This document shows, piece by piece, positions 11,729-22,495 of a stretch of 64,000 bases of DNA. The notes under the pieces are model-generated. The model searched no databases. It saw nothing but the letters and a program-made list of their open reading frames with translations, and was not told the DNA's origin. The position numbers were made by a program, and so were the translations under genes. Origin of the DNA: Podocnemis expansa (lineage: Eukaryota; Chordata; Testudines; Podocnemididae); contig ML681970.1 in the NCBI GenBank assembly GCA_007922195.1, forward strand, positions 372,001-436,000, in the 5' to 3' direction. Position 1 is the first letter of the stretch, and each line of letters begins with the position of its first letter.

Positions 11729-12125
11729 GTGGGTAACCTGCAGTAATCATCCTTCTTCAAGATGGGCTGCTCAGATCCATTCAGTATTAGGTGTTTCCGT
11801 GCTGGAGAGCTGGATTGGCCAGAAAAATTTTGTCCTAGCCTGTCAGAAGAGGGGAGGCAGCCACCGCCCCTCGCACCACCCACGGCTACATATACGGCCG
11901 CCTCCCCGCCCCCTCCTCAGTTCCTTGGAGTCGCCAACTCCAAAAGTGGGGACAGAGGGGAGGGACCTGAATGGATCCGAGCAGCCCATCTTGAAGAAAG
12001 ACGGTTACTGTAAATAACCCACCGTTCTTCTTCAAGCACTGCTTGAATGCATTCAGAATTAGGTGACTACTAGCCATGCTGACGAACGGCGGGTGGAGTT
12101 GGCACTTCTGCCTTCAGCACAGCAA
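11729..12125 (-). repeat. DIRS-like 3' terminal repeat, left copy
   Basis: About 390 bp that match the reverse complement of 22100-22495 closely, by eye 85-90%. Shared words include GAGGGACCTGAATGGATCCG and AGTCGCCAACTCC. Inside, the 11760-11920 part is also an inverted relative of the 5' repeat of each element (GTCCTAGCCTGTCA motif). Confidence 0.8.
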
Positions 12126-14460
12126 CAAGCCCCGCGAGGCAGGCCTTCCAGCAAGACACTTGCCGAGGAAGGTGGCAAACGGGCCTGACAGCCTGGAGGG
12201 GCAAGGGCTGGGGGTCTGCCAGGACGAGGTAGGCCTGAACCACCAAGGCCGATAAAATATAGATCAGACCAGGTCACCTGGGTTGAGGAAGGGAAGGCAA
12301 TCTAAGAACGGATTGTGCAGGTACCCTGCCTAAGAGAAAACTCGGAATGTGACTGGCTGACACGTCTGGCCTGGGACACGTTCTATGGATGCGCAAGAGG
12401 AACATTAAAGGCTAGCAAGAGGACTAGCCGAGTGGGTGCGTCTTGGGCAAGAACACAAAGAAAAGGGCATAGATTACCGCAGGTTTCCAGGAGCCCCCTA
12501 GTCATGGACTGGTTGGTGACTGCTAGGTGCGCATGAAGCAAAGGGAGAAGGGCAATGGCCGCTATAGAGTATGCGGCCACACAGGTCATCTGAAGAGGGA
12601 AATAAGGGTATAAACTACGAGGCGGCTCGGGGTTGTCTGAGGAGGCCACGAAACACAGCCCACGGTATATGGGGTCGGGTCAGGCAAGACAGGACCTTCA
12701 GTGTGAATTAACGACCTGGTAGGACAGAAGCACATGATTTCAACAGAGTTGGCCCTGTGACCGGCTCTCGCAGGAGCGAGGTTCGGAAAGTGCTGGCTGC
12801 AATGTGGCCTGGGCAATGCAGAGGGGAAGGCCTATAGGCTGCTAGAATATACGGAAGGGCCCCCCCAGTCTAGACTTGCCGGATTTTCCCCCTGGAAGCT
12901 CTCAGTAGAGCATGAGGGGAAAGGAAAGAAGCGGAAGAGAGCTTTCACTATCGGCTAGTGAGTCCCTAGGTGACCGAGGGGATCGAAGGACAACCGGAAG
13001 AGAACCCCCAGATTCGGTACCTATGGTGCTTGTCTGAAGGGTAGTGCTACTATTTTGCCAGCCAGGGTTGCCAAGGAGGGAGTTTCTTAATACATGGGTA
13101 TTGAGGAAAAACTACAAGGGAAGGTCCTTTCTAGGCTCGAGAAGGGAGCCTAAACCAAGTGGTCGCCAGTTCGAAGGACACCCTGGCATCAGAGACCCAA
13201 ACGGGGTCCCCTCCGGGGGGCGGGGGGAGGGACCTGAAGGCAGGGGGAACCACCAAAACCACTATATGTTGCCTAGGAAGAGGGTTCTCTGCATATCACA
13301 CCATGGGAACTGCAGTGGTGTCAAGGGGGTCCTTGCGAAAGGCGAGAGGAGACCACAGATATGCCAGGCGCCACCAGCGTGTGCGGGGAGGGAGCGGTAG
13401 CCCTAAGGGTCGGCGCCAGGTATAGTGGGCGGCCACACAGGGAGGCAGGGCGGGAAGGGGGGGGGTATCGCGCCCTGCCATGGGAAGATCCGAAGGGTAT
13501 GAGTTATGTAAGTGCCCTGGAAATAAGGGACCTTTTGTCTAACATAGACAGCCGTCCCCAAAGCAGTGGATATCGGGTACTATATGCACAAGGGCACTTG
13601 AGGGGGTAGGCCCTGCACCGTTTCCCGATGTATGGAACACGACAAGGTGTTCCCCTTATGGGATTTAGGTGTCCCCAGTCATATTTTGGCGGGCCTGGGG
13701 TACCGTGGAGGACCCCGAAGGTGGTAGACCAAGGCGAAGGTTCTTGAGGTGGGTCCCCAGTTCCCACTAGATCATCAGGAGATAGAACTGGGGGGGTCTT
13801 GCAAGAGTGGGAAAGAAAAGAGGGGGGGAAGTGGGGTGTACCTACGTTCCATACAGGGGTAAACCCTGCTCTGTATACACCTTCCCGATAATGGCTTCCC
13901 AGGCAGCTGTATTCCCATACAGATGTGTCCTCTTCATTGCGCATGATAATCCTGCTGGAGGGTTGAGGTCTCACCGCAGGGGGCAGCTGTGTGACCAGGG
14001 ATTGCCCCCCCCCCCCGACCCAGATACGCGGGGTCCTACCTGGGACACGTGTCATGATCACAGGCACAGTCCTACTGGGGGGAGGGGTGTCTTTGGACGT
14101 GCGCGTCTCAGAGCCCTGCTGAAGCTAGGCTACGATGTGACGCGTCTCCACCCCTTGGCAGAGGTTAGGGTGGGGGAACATGGTGGGATGTATTCAGGAA
14201 GGGAGCTGTTGCAATGGGAGAGGGGCAGTTTCTGTTGGGAGGGTTGCTGTTTAAGGGGAAGTGCTGTTACCAAACTCCCGATGCTGCAGGAACCAGGCCG
14301 GAGGAATGAGAAGGCAGGGCCTAGGAGGTTCCTGGCAGACCTGTCCTCCCGGGGGGGGGGAGCGCAGTTTAGTGGCTTACGTCTTTTGTCCCCTTAAGAC
14401 AAGGGGGTAGCGGTAGCCAGAAGGCTCACTTCCTTGAGGGTGGATGAAACCCTTCTGCTC
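12126..14460. other. Unrecognised non-coding tail of left DIRS-like copy
   Basis: This stretch lies between the gag end and the 3' repeat, where a complete DIRS element would encode reverse transcriptase, RNase H and recombinase. It is GC-rich with runs of C or G. Open frames of up to about 190 codons (13504-14067 and 13807-14397) overlap on opposite strands and show no family motif, so I treat them as chance. I see no resemblance by eye to the equivalent stretch of the right copy. Confidence 0.6.
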
Positions 14461-14469
14461 GTCGTGAAT

Positions 14470-16088
14470 GCAACAGTGAAAAGCAAGGGCTGTGCCTGTC
14501 ACTGGGAGAGTTTCAGGAGGGAACAGAGCATCTCCTTCAAAAGGCAGGTCCAAGACTGCCTGCTGTGCGTTAAAGGCCACTCTAGCCTCCCTAAGCCAGG
14601 CTGCCCTGCGGAAAGTAACTGCCGACGCCATGGTACAGGCAAGGGTGTCCACGGCATTGCGGGTGGAGAGGAGAAGCTCCCGTGAGACTGTGTTACCTTC
14701 TTCCAGGTCCCTGAATCTCCCAAGTGACTCCCAGACATCCAGTAGGTATCTGCTGGTTATGGCCTGGTTGTTAGCCACCCGCAATTGAAGGGCTGATGAA
14801 GAATACACCTTGTGGCCCAGCAGATCCATTTCCCTGTTCTCCCTAGAGGAGGGGAGGGGGTCACTAGGGGGATCTCCAGCCCCCATTGCCATTTGGACTA
14901 TGTCCCAAGGGGGAACCGGGTGGCCAGCAAGTGAGGGGTAGTCCGGTTCTGGTACCCTATACTTCACGCTTGCTGTGTCCGAAACTGGAGGGACGGAGCA
15001 TGGGTGTTGCCACTGGGAGCATGCAAGGTCCTATATGTTCGGGTGGGGTGGAATTGCTAAGGGCCCCGTGGTGGCGAACGCTGGCCTGAACAGAGTATCG
15101 GGGGAAGGCTCAGAGGCTCCACCTGTATGCCTAAGTGGGCCGTAGCTCGGTGCAGCAGGTTGAAGTGTGCGGAGAAGTTTCCTGTAAAGGCCTCCAGTGC
15201 CGGGGACAGCACAGCGCCAGGGATTCATCAGGGAGGAGATGGAGTTCCCTCGGGGGACCATTCCTATGCCTGAAAGCGGAAAGGAGACGCTGTTCGGCTC
15301 CGGGGCCGTTTAGAGCCCCTGGACAGCCCTTCTGGGCTGGAGCCGAGGGAAGGGGGTTGGGATTCCCAGCCCTGTGCCAGCGGTGGGGTAACGCTGGCCT
15401 CCATGATGGAAGGAGAGGGTGAACATCCCTTTTGAGCCCAGGCCTTTGATGAAAAGGCTGGTTTGCCTCTTCTGACCAGAGGTGGAGCAGGGGGAGTTGG
15501 GAGGAGCAGCAGAGCTTGTGCCGCCCCTATCGCCTCCGGCATGGAAGGGCCGAGGATCTCCCCAATATGGGACTTGTCTGGGGAAGGGAGGACTGCTCGG
15601 GTGGGAGGACTCCTGCTCCGTTGGCACCGGACTCTTCGGTGCCGAGGTGAAGTCTGTACCGGTGAGGCTGGGCTATGCCGGGTTGTTGGCACTGGAGGTG
15701 AGACAGTACAGTGCCGGGGTGAGCCCGGTGCCGATGGTGCCGGGCTGGCTGAGGGCGACCCCGATCGGTGCCGTGGTGCCGGAGTTGGCACTGAGGTGGT
15801 GCGGTGGCAGCGGACACCAGTGGCACGGTGCCGCATAGGCGCTGGCGCCAAGCTGGATCTCGAGGCTGGGCTCAAATCCGAAGCTTTGGGTGAGAGGTAC
15901 TGAACCTCCTCCGAGGCTAGGGCGTGGCTTCGCTGTTTCCTCTCCTTGATGGTCTGGGGTTAAAAGGAGAGACAAATGGAACATGCTGAGACCATGTGGT
16001 CTTTGCCCAATCACCTAAGGCACTTCCCGTGGGGATCATCCCTGGGGAAGGCCTTGCTGCATTCTGCGCAGGGTTTGAACCCTGGCAT
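14470..16088 (-). pseudogene. DIRS-like gag pseudogene, left copy
   Basis: The minus strand from 16088 starts MPGFKPCAECSKAFPRDDPH and continues GKCLR, a stop, then LGKDH, a degenerate cysteine/histidine motif typical of DIRS gag N-termini. A Pro/Ser/Arg/His-rich middle follows (about 15875-15260). The conserved C-terminal domain is 14967-14500: LLGHKVYSSSALQLRVANNQ, then LLDVWES, CTMASAVTFRRAAWLREAR and LDLPFEGDALFPPET. This domain is homologous to the LAP2alpha-specific C-terminal region of mammalian TMPO, itself known to derive from a DIRS-like gag. Frame breaks show it is not functional as read. Confidence 0.7.
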
Positions 16089-16199
16089 GATTGTAGGCTT
16101 TCAGTCCAACGGCGGAAGGCTCTTGTAGTGGAATTAATTCCACAAGTAGATTCTCCCGGTCGGCGAAAGCTGATCTCAAAGGACAGGCCGCTTGCAATA

Positions 16200-16375
16200 G
16201 CAAGGAGCGGATGTTCCAGATCTGACGTGCAAGGAGGAAGAAATGAAACTGAGGAGGGGGCGGGGAGGCGGCTGTACCTGTAGCCGCGGGTGGCGCGAGG
16301 GGCAGTGGCCGCCTCCCCTCTTCTAACAGGCGCAGACAAAATTTTTCCGGCCAATCCGGCCCTCCGGCATGGAGA
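16200..16375 (-). repeat. DIRS-like 5' terminal repeat, left copy (truncated)
   Basis: On the minus strand this reads GTCTCCATGCCGGAGGG, then GGATTGGCCGGAAAAATTTTGTC and a GGCGGCCAC block. It matches the 5' repeat of the right copy except that the first 50 or so bases are missing. It is adjacent to CR1 sequence on its outer side. Confidence 0.65.
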
Positions 16376-16429
16376 CAAAACAAGGAGCTCAGGGAGGTAG
16401 CCTTGGGGCTGACATTCCAGAGGAGGAAG

Positions 16430-17240
16430 AGGGCTGGTTGAATGAGAACTGGCAGAACGAGATCCAGTGGCTGGAGTTTGAAGTTAGACAAATTCAGGGT
16501 AGAAAGAAGACACACCTTTTAAATAGTGGGTTTGTCTACATTAGATTTTTTTTAAGCTCAGATTGATTGATTGCCAGTTAATTAGAAGTGCACAATACAT
16601 TTTTAAAGATTAACATGAATCCTCCCTGAACTTTTTCTTCTGTCTAGGATATGAACATTTATTCGTTGTTCTGGTCCTTGTCTCCACACACATTGTACCC
16701 TGTCAATTGTACCATTGTTGTTAAACTGAAATTGTTACAATCTCTTAGTGTAAATGTAGCTTTATGAGTACATAAGTGCTTATTGCTGTATGGGAAAAGG
16801 AGTAACTTATACAAGCATGATACACCTTTGTATTGATAAAATTGTGTCCACACTAGATGATGTAGAAGTATTCAGTCAAAAATCAGCCCCCACTCCACAA
16901 CTGAACGTTGTAATATACTGCATACTGTTTGGCTCCTACGGTAAGGTACTAACGTTTGAGAAGTGTGCACGCAGTCTTGTACAAACTATTGGCAATCCAG
17001 TAACTCAGTAAAAAGTCTAGTGTGGACAATATGGTGTATAACAACTTATTGGAATAAATTAAATCCTTGGTAAACTCTTCACTTAAGTCTTTAAATCAAG
17101 ATAGGTTGCCTTTCTAAAAGGTATATTAGAATACAGGCACAAATATTTGTTGGTCTCAATGCTGGAATTCTGTTAGCTGTGTTACACAGGAGATCAGATC
17201 AAATGATCATGATGGGCCCTTTTAATGTTAGGATTTATGT
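16430..17240 (+). mobile_element. CR1 LINE 3' fragment, split by a DNA element
   Basis: The left piece (about 16430-16525) contains GATCCAGTGGCTGGAGTTTG and AAGTTAGACAAATTCAG, a typical CR1 3' region. The right piece (about 17031-17240) has TCTTTAAATCAAGATAGGTT and CAGGAGATCAGATCAAATGA, the CR1 3' end. They are collinear and separated by the insertion at 16526-17030. It forms the spacer between the two DIRS-like copies. Confidence 0.75.
16526..17030. mobile_element. Inverted-repeat DNA transposon inside CR1
   Basis: The ends GTTTGTCTACATTAGATTTT and the complement of the right end, ATTGTCCACACTAGACTTTT, are imperfect inverted repeats. No transposase frame is present. The collinear CR1 pieces on either side define the insertion well. 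Confidence 0.6.
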
Positions 17241-17261
17241 ATGTATAACTGTAAGGGGGTA

Positions 17262-17440
17262 GTTCTTCGAGCGCTGCTCGGATGCATTCAGTAATAGGTG
17301 TCTCCGTGCTGGAGCACCAGATTGATCGGAAAAACTTTTGTCCTAGCCTGTCAAAAGAAGGCAGGCGGCCACCACCCCCCGCACCACGCAGTGGCTATAT
17401 ATATGGCCGCCTCCCAACCCCCCTCCAGTTTTCATTTCTT
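17262..17440 (+). repeat. DIRS-like 5' terminal repeat, right copy
   Basis: It includes GTCCTAGCCTGTCA and a TATATATATGGCCGCC stretch that could act as a TATA box. It is an inverted match to the element's own 3' end (about 22300-22460), as expected for DIRS terminal repeats. Confidence 0.7.
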
Positions 17441-17604
17441 CCGCCTTGCGTGTCGGATCTGGAAAGTCCACTCCTTGTGAAAGCAAGCAGCCTGTCTGTG
17501 ATTGTATGAGCTTCATACCTGACTGGGAGCACCTTTTTGTGGACCTAGTTCCACCAAAGATGACTCCAGCTTTTGGGCTGGAGCATCAAGATCCACCTCT
17601 TGCC

Positions 17605-19120
17605 ATGCCGGGGTTTAAACCCTGCACTGAGCGTGGCAAGGCCTTCCCCCAGGATGACCCCCACAGGAAGTGCCTCCATCATCTCCGGTACTAGAGGATC
17701 GCCACAGCCCCATACCGATGTGCAGATCCCGCCTCGGCACCACTCCAGGTCACCTCCGGCACTGCAGGGCTGCTGTGGTCCCATAATGCCGGTACAGGGA
17801 CTGCCTCGGCACCAGTCACCCTTGGCACCACAGGGTCAACTTTCACCCTCTTCCCTGGTGCTACATCACAAGGGCAGCCCCGTCTCTCCTGTTAGGGGCT
17901 CACCACGGGTTCGTTCGGGGTTGCTCCTGATCCCAACGACCCCAGAGGCGGTGGAGGCCACACAGGCTCTCCTCCTGCTGCCCACACCTCCTTCCTCGGT
18001 ATTGGTTGGGAGGGAGAAGCTGGCCTTCGTATGAAAGGCCTGGATGCATCATGAGCAGCACCGCTCTCCCTCCCACCTCTGACCCTGGGCACCCAGGTCC
18101 CACTGCCCATTACTTCTTCGGGCCCTGGTACCATAGAGCCATCCCTACGACAACACATAACTTTGCCATCTCTGGTACCACCTCAGGGATCATGTGATAC
18201 TTCCCCTTGCTCAAGTCCCAAGGAGGGTCCGTCAAGGAGCTCCAAGCGGCCTCGACGCTGCGTTTCAGCACCATCACCATTCTGCTTCCACCTTCATGAA
18301 TGGTCTCCACACGAGATGTCCTCACCATCAGCCCTGCTGCAGACACCTGGTACCACTTTGTCCCTGGTACCGGGCTCATACAAAGGCGATCTATCGGCAC
18401 ACTTCGACCTCTTGCGCCTTGCCACAGCCCATCTGGGGATGGAGATACAATCCTCCAAGCCCCTTGGATACCCTATTTGGGCCGGTGTTTTCCTCAACGG
18501 AGATGGTTATGGTTCCCCTTCACCCCAGCGTTTGGGATCTCACCTTCTCTCAATGGCAGAACCTGGGTTCCACCCCCCCACCCCACCCCCGGTGTCAGAC
18601 ACAGCTGGCCTCAAGTATAGAGTCCTGGGATCAGACGTCCCCTCCCTCATTGACCACCCAATCCCACCCCAGGATGTGGCACAGATGGTGCTAGGCCCAG
18701 GTGAACCTCCCAGCGACCCCCTCCCAGCATCGAGGGAGGCAGGAGAGTTAGAAGTTCTGGGGCATAAGGTCTGCTCCTCCTCGGCCTTCCTGTTACGAGT
18801 TGCAAACAGCCAGGCCCTGACTAGTAGATAGATGCTGGATGTGTGGGAATCATTTGCAAAGTTCAGACATCTGTTCCTACTAGTGGCCAAGGAAGAATAT
18901 GACGCATTTCTGGAGGAAGGAAGAATAATTTCCCAAGATCTCCTTCTTTCATCCCAGGATGTGGTAGATACAGCAGTCCATACCATGGCCTCAGCCGTAA
19001 CCATCTGTCAAGTGGCTTGGCTCAGGGAAGCCAGGGTACCCCCCGCTTCGCAGCAGATGGCACTTGATCTGCCCTTCGGGGGTGACACCTTGTTTCCACC
19101 CGAGACCCTGGCGGTAGTGG
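17605..19120 (+). pseudogene. DIRS-like gag pseudogene, right copy
   Basis: It opens MPGFKPCTERGKAFPQDDPH and then hits a stop at TAG near 17692. After a Pro/Ser-rich middle made of GGCACC-like units, the LAP2alpha-like C-terminal domain is readable from about 18610 to 19110: EVLGHKVCSSSAFLLRVANS, then TSR, a TAG stop at 18829-18831, MLDVWESFAKF, HTMASAVTICQVAWLREAR and LDLPFGGDTLFPPET. The left copy has Tyr where this one has the stop, so the stop is a point mutation. The frame is damaged at several places. Confidence 0.7.
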
Positions 19121-19199
19121 GTACTGCACATGACCCTAGGGGAGAGGTAAGATACTTCGGCCTCCTCCTATCGGGGCGCCTTGCACGCCTCCTGGCCAC

Positions 19200-22099
19200 A
19201 TAAGGCCTACAGGCTCAAGACCACCCTCGCCCACGCTCTTCCCCCAAAGAGCTCTGGGTAGGGACTCAGTCCCTCCCCATCACCCTTTCAGGTAGCATTT
19301 TGGGGCCTTCTCAGAAGGCCCTTCCTCCTTCCCTTTCTCCGCAGGGAAGGGGAGCCTCTTCTAATTAATCTGTGACTGCTTTATCATGGATTCCCAGAAC
19401 CAACTGGGACATACCTACAGCCCCGGCCCACCTCCCAGAGAATGTAGATAACGCTTCTTCCTCCTCCTTCCTTTAGTGAGAGAAAGGGGAATTTCTTAGG
19501 GCCATCATACCTCCCCCCCCCACTTCTATAGCATGGACGGGGGGAGCCAGTGCTTAATCTTGCTCCTCTGATTTTATGAAGGGCACTGACCCTGTAACCA
19601 AAGCCTGTCTTAGTTATCAATGGCCCAACCCGAGACTGCGGCTTCATTCCCACAGACAGTCCTTAATTCATTGCTGCCCTTAGGGCTGTCGTTGGAGAAA
19701 AGAAACGGGTAAAAGAATATTAGAAGGTGAAGAAAAGACCCCCACCCACCCTGCAGGTATTGCTTTGATTGGCGATTCCTTCCGCTCTTATAGGCGTTAA
19801 GGGAGATCTTTACTAAAGCTGAAGAATGCTTCACCCAGTAGCTCTAGTCAAAGCTACAGACACCTCCAGTATGCGGGGATGTGTGTGCGCAACTGAAAAC
19901 TGGGAAAACCCTCACCAGCCCACTGTCTGCCCCACAATGGGTAGGTCCTGCTTCTGCACCCTGAAATTGGGAGGAACCTTCTGGGCACTTCCCCATCCCA
20001 ACAAAACCAGTCAGTACACGTGCCTAAGTCAGTCCCAGTAGGTCCTTAGCAACCTCTCCAGTGCTATAAAGCTTATTTAATTAACCCCACCTGTTAGACA
20101 GGAGTACAACACTCAGTAAGTTTTACCGTTTGCTGCTCTATGCCCCGGGTGGATGTCAAGGCAGAGCCGTGTTCACGAATCTCTACCTTGCGCCTCGGTT
20201 TCCCTTTCTCTCCTTAGGGAGAAAACCAGTAGCAGACAAGAGTTCATCCTGTTTCTCTGAGGCTTCTTTATATCTACCCAGAATATATCTCTGATCGGGC
20301 GTCCTTATTTAGGCTCCACTCTCCCAGGAAGGTGGTGGTACCTCTCTACCCCTCCCTTCTTCCCACTCCTGAAGCGGCAGCTTCTGTATACTCGACCTGG
20401 AATCAACCAGGTCAGTGGGATCCATGGGAGAAGTAGTAATGCTAACCCCCCCAGCTTTTTGGACAGAAGCGGGGGGAAACTTGCCCTATGCCTCCCAATT
20501 AACCCTTAGCCTATCCTGCGGCGATACCTTGTTGACAGACTTGCTGCACACCGTTGGGCTTCACACATAGCTGTCACCCAACCGGGCTATACCCTAAATG
20601 GTTCATCCCCTAGGACGACCAGAGATCCATGGTCATCCAGGTCTAGCCCAGGGCATTGTCACGCAGGCTCCTGGAGGATAAGATTTCATCTTCCTCTGTA
20701 GGACCCAGAGGCCCGAAAACCATTTGGTAGTATTTGCATGATACTTCTGCCATAGGCGACTGCTAAGAGCTTTTTCCTTCTGCTTACTTGACGAAGTTTA
20801 AATCAAACCAACCCCAATTTCTGATCTGCACAGAAACTCGGGAAATAGTAGTTTTTCCCATGGTGGAATCCTATCCTAGGTAAGATCAGATAACAGGGAT
20901 AGGTCGCCTTTGTTGGATCCTCCAAATATCCAAGGTACACCTGCAGTGTCACCCACTGTACCTTGTATCGTATCCTTGCCAGGTGGTCTTCGGAGAAGGC
21001 CACTACGTCCTCTGATAAGCCATATCACTTGGAAGCGTTAGTTTCTCTCTTTACAAGCTCTTCAACTCTGTCGCGCACACATGTGCCTCGTAGTTAAGGG
21101 CCGGTATCATACCTGATGGTGCCTTCGGGCACACAAGGTCCATAAATCAACATAAAATTTTAATCGTATAGGCCTTCCAGTTGTCACAACTAGGTGTCCA
21201 ATCGGAGGCATCGCAAATTCTGCCTTTTTCTCACTCTCTCCGTTCTCCAGGTAGTCTTCCCAGAAGTGGAATCCTAAGGTAGAACATGATGGGAAAACAG
21301 GAAGGTTCACTTCCTTGAGTCTTCATAGGAATACCAGGGCCAACAGTACTCCCTAAAAGGCCCACCATGCTGCCTTGCGAGCATCTAGTGGGTCTAGAAT
21401 ATTTCCTCAGAAACCGTAAGAAGTCTTCCAGGTCAATACACTGTAATACTGCTAGAGATCTGGCGTCGCATCCTCCCTGCCCGGCCCAGGGATTACTTGG
21501 CTGATATACTATGTGGCGCCGATTGCACCACCTCTGGTATTCTTCCTTTCCCCTTAATCAGCTTGAAGTATCTTCTCTTAGATTCTTCTCGCCTAATTTC
21601 GGTACCCCTTTTTCCCTGGCGGGTTGCCAAGTATACCAATTCACACACCCTTTGGGCATGTGACTTATAGGTCTTTACGTGGCTGGTTGGAGGGATAACA
21701 TTTTATCCCCTTCTGTTGCTATCTGCGTAGGCAGTAACTGTCATGGCCAGCCCGATAACCCTAAGGCTATCGGTTTTCTCTCACAGGGTTTACGCTGAAA
21801 TATTCTGTGGCCAGAAGGTTAACTTTCTGGCCCTCATACCTTGAACTGTATCCCTCTGATAGACAACCAAACGTGATTTCCTCCACGTTAGTCGCATTGC
21901 GTTGTTACAAATTCTGGTGTAAGGTGACTTTAGTCCGTCAGGCCCACTCACGCTAATTGGCTGGGGTGGATTGGACCTACCCCCTGCTCAGGGTTGGCCC
22001 TACAATTGAAGGCTTCTATTGCCAGGTCAAGAGCCCTACTTGGTCTCTTAGTCCTTGTTAGGACCTTGTTTGCTGGGCCTATACCCATCTGGGTTATGC
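19200..22099. other. Unrecognised non-coding tail of right DIRS-like copy
   Basis: About 2.9 kb between the gag end and the 3' repeat, with only short frames (none above about 90 codons). I find no reverse transcriptase, RNase H, methylase or recombinase motifs on either strand. Base composition is more even than in the left copy's tail. Origin unknown. Confidence 0.6.
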
Positions 22100-22495
22100 T
22101 GTGCTGAAGGCAGAAGAGCCAACTCCCCCCACTGTCCGTCAGTGTGGCTAGTAGTCACCTATTACTGAATGCATCCGAGCAGTGCTCGAAGAAGAATGGT
22201 GGGTTACTTACCAGTAAACGTCCTCCTTTGAGATGGGCTGCTCGGATCCATTCAGGTCCCTCCCCTCTATCCCCGCATCTGGAGTTGGCGACTCCTAGGA
22301 ACTGGGGAGGGGTTGGGAGGTGGCCATATATATAGCCACTGGGTGGTACGGGGGGCGGTGGCCGCCTACCCTCTCCTGACAGGCTAGGACAAAAGTTTTT
22401 CCCACCAATCTGGCGCTCCAGCACAGAGACACCTATTACTGATGGATCTGAGCAGCCCATCTCGAAGGAGGACAGTTACTGGTAAGTAACCCACC
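22100..22495 (+). repeat. DIRS-like 3' terminal repeat, right copy
   Basis: Reverse complement of 11729-12125 with the same internal order of motifs: a GCTGTGCTGAAGGCAGAAG lead-in, ATTACTGAATGCATCCGAGC, then the terminal repeat with GACAGGCTAGGACAAAAG. Two inverted copies of the ATTACTGA..ATC(C/T)GAGCAG unit (about 22162 and 22437) are internal complementary pieces. Confidence 0.8.

Larger units (their letters stand above)
11729..16375 (-). mobile_element. DIRS-like element, left copy (minus orientation)
   Basis: Read on the minus strand it starts with a truncated 5' inverted terminal repeat (about 16375-16200). A gag-like region follows (16088 to about 14480), then about 2.3 kb without recognisable coding, then the 3' repeat region (about 12125-11729). 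The gag and terminal repeats indicate a DIRS-type, tyrosine-recombinase-class retroelement. No reverse transcriptase, RNase H, methylase or tyrosine recombinase was found, so it is non-autonomous or decayed. It lies head to head with the copy at 17262-22495. Confidence 0.65.
17262..22495 (+). mobile_element. DIRS-like element, right copy (plus orientation)
   Basis: It starts just after the CR1 spacer with an inverted terminal repeat (GTTCTTCGAGCGCTGCTCGG). It has a gag-like region from 17605 to about 19120, about 2.9 kb of non-coding sequence, and a 3' repeat region ending near AAGTAACCCACCA at 22495. No reverse transcriptase or recombinase motif was found. Its outer end mirrors that of the left copy, giving a 10.8-kb inverted arrangement. 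Confidence 0.65.

Noticed and set aside
13504..14397. Long overlapping open frames (187 and 196 codons) on opposite strands
   Set aside because: They lie in GC-rich non-coding sequence of the left DIRS-like copy, overlap each other, and show no recognisable domain or codon pattern.
11729..22495. Interpretation as an endogenous retrovirus, Helitron or Maverick
   Set aside because: There are no LTR pair, primer-binding site, protease or polymerase motifs, and no Maverick genes. The gag motifs and inverted repeats fit DIRS instead.
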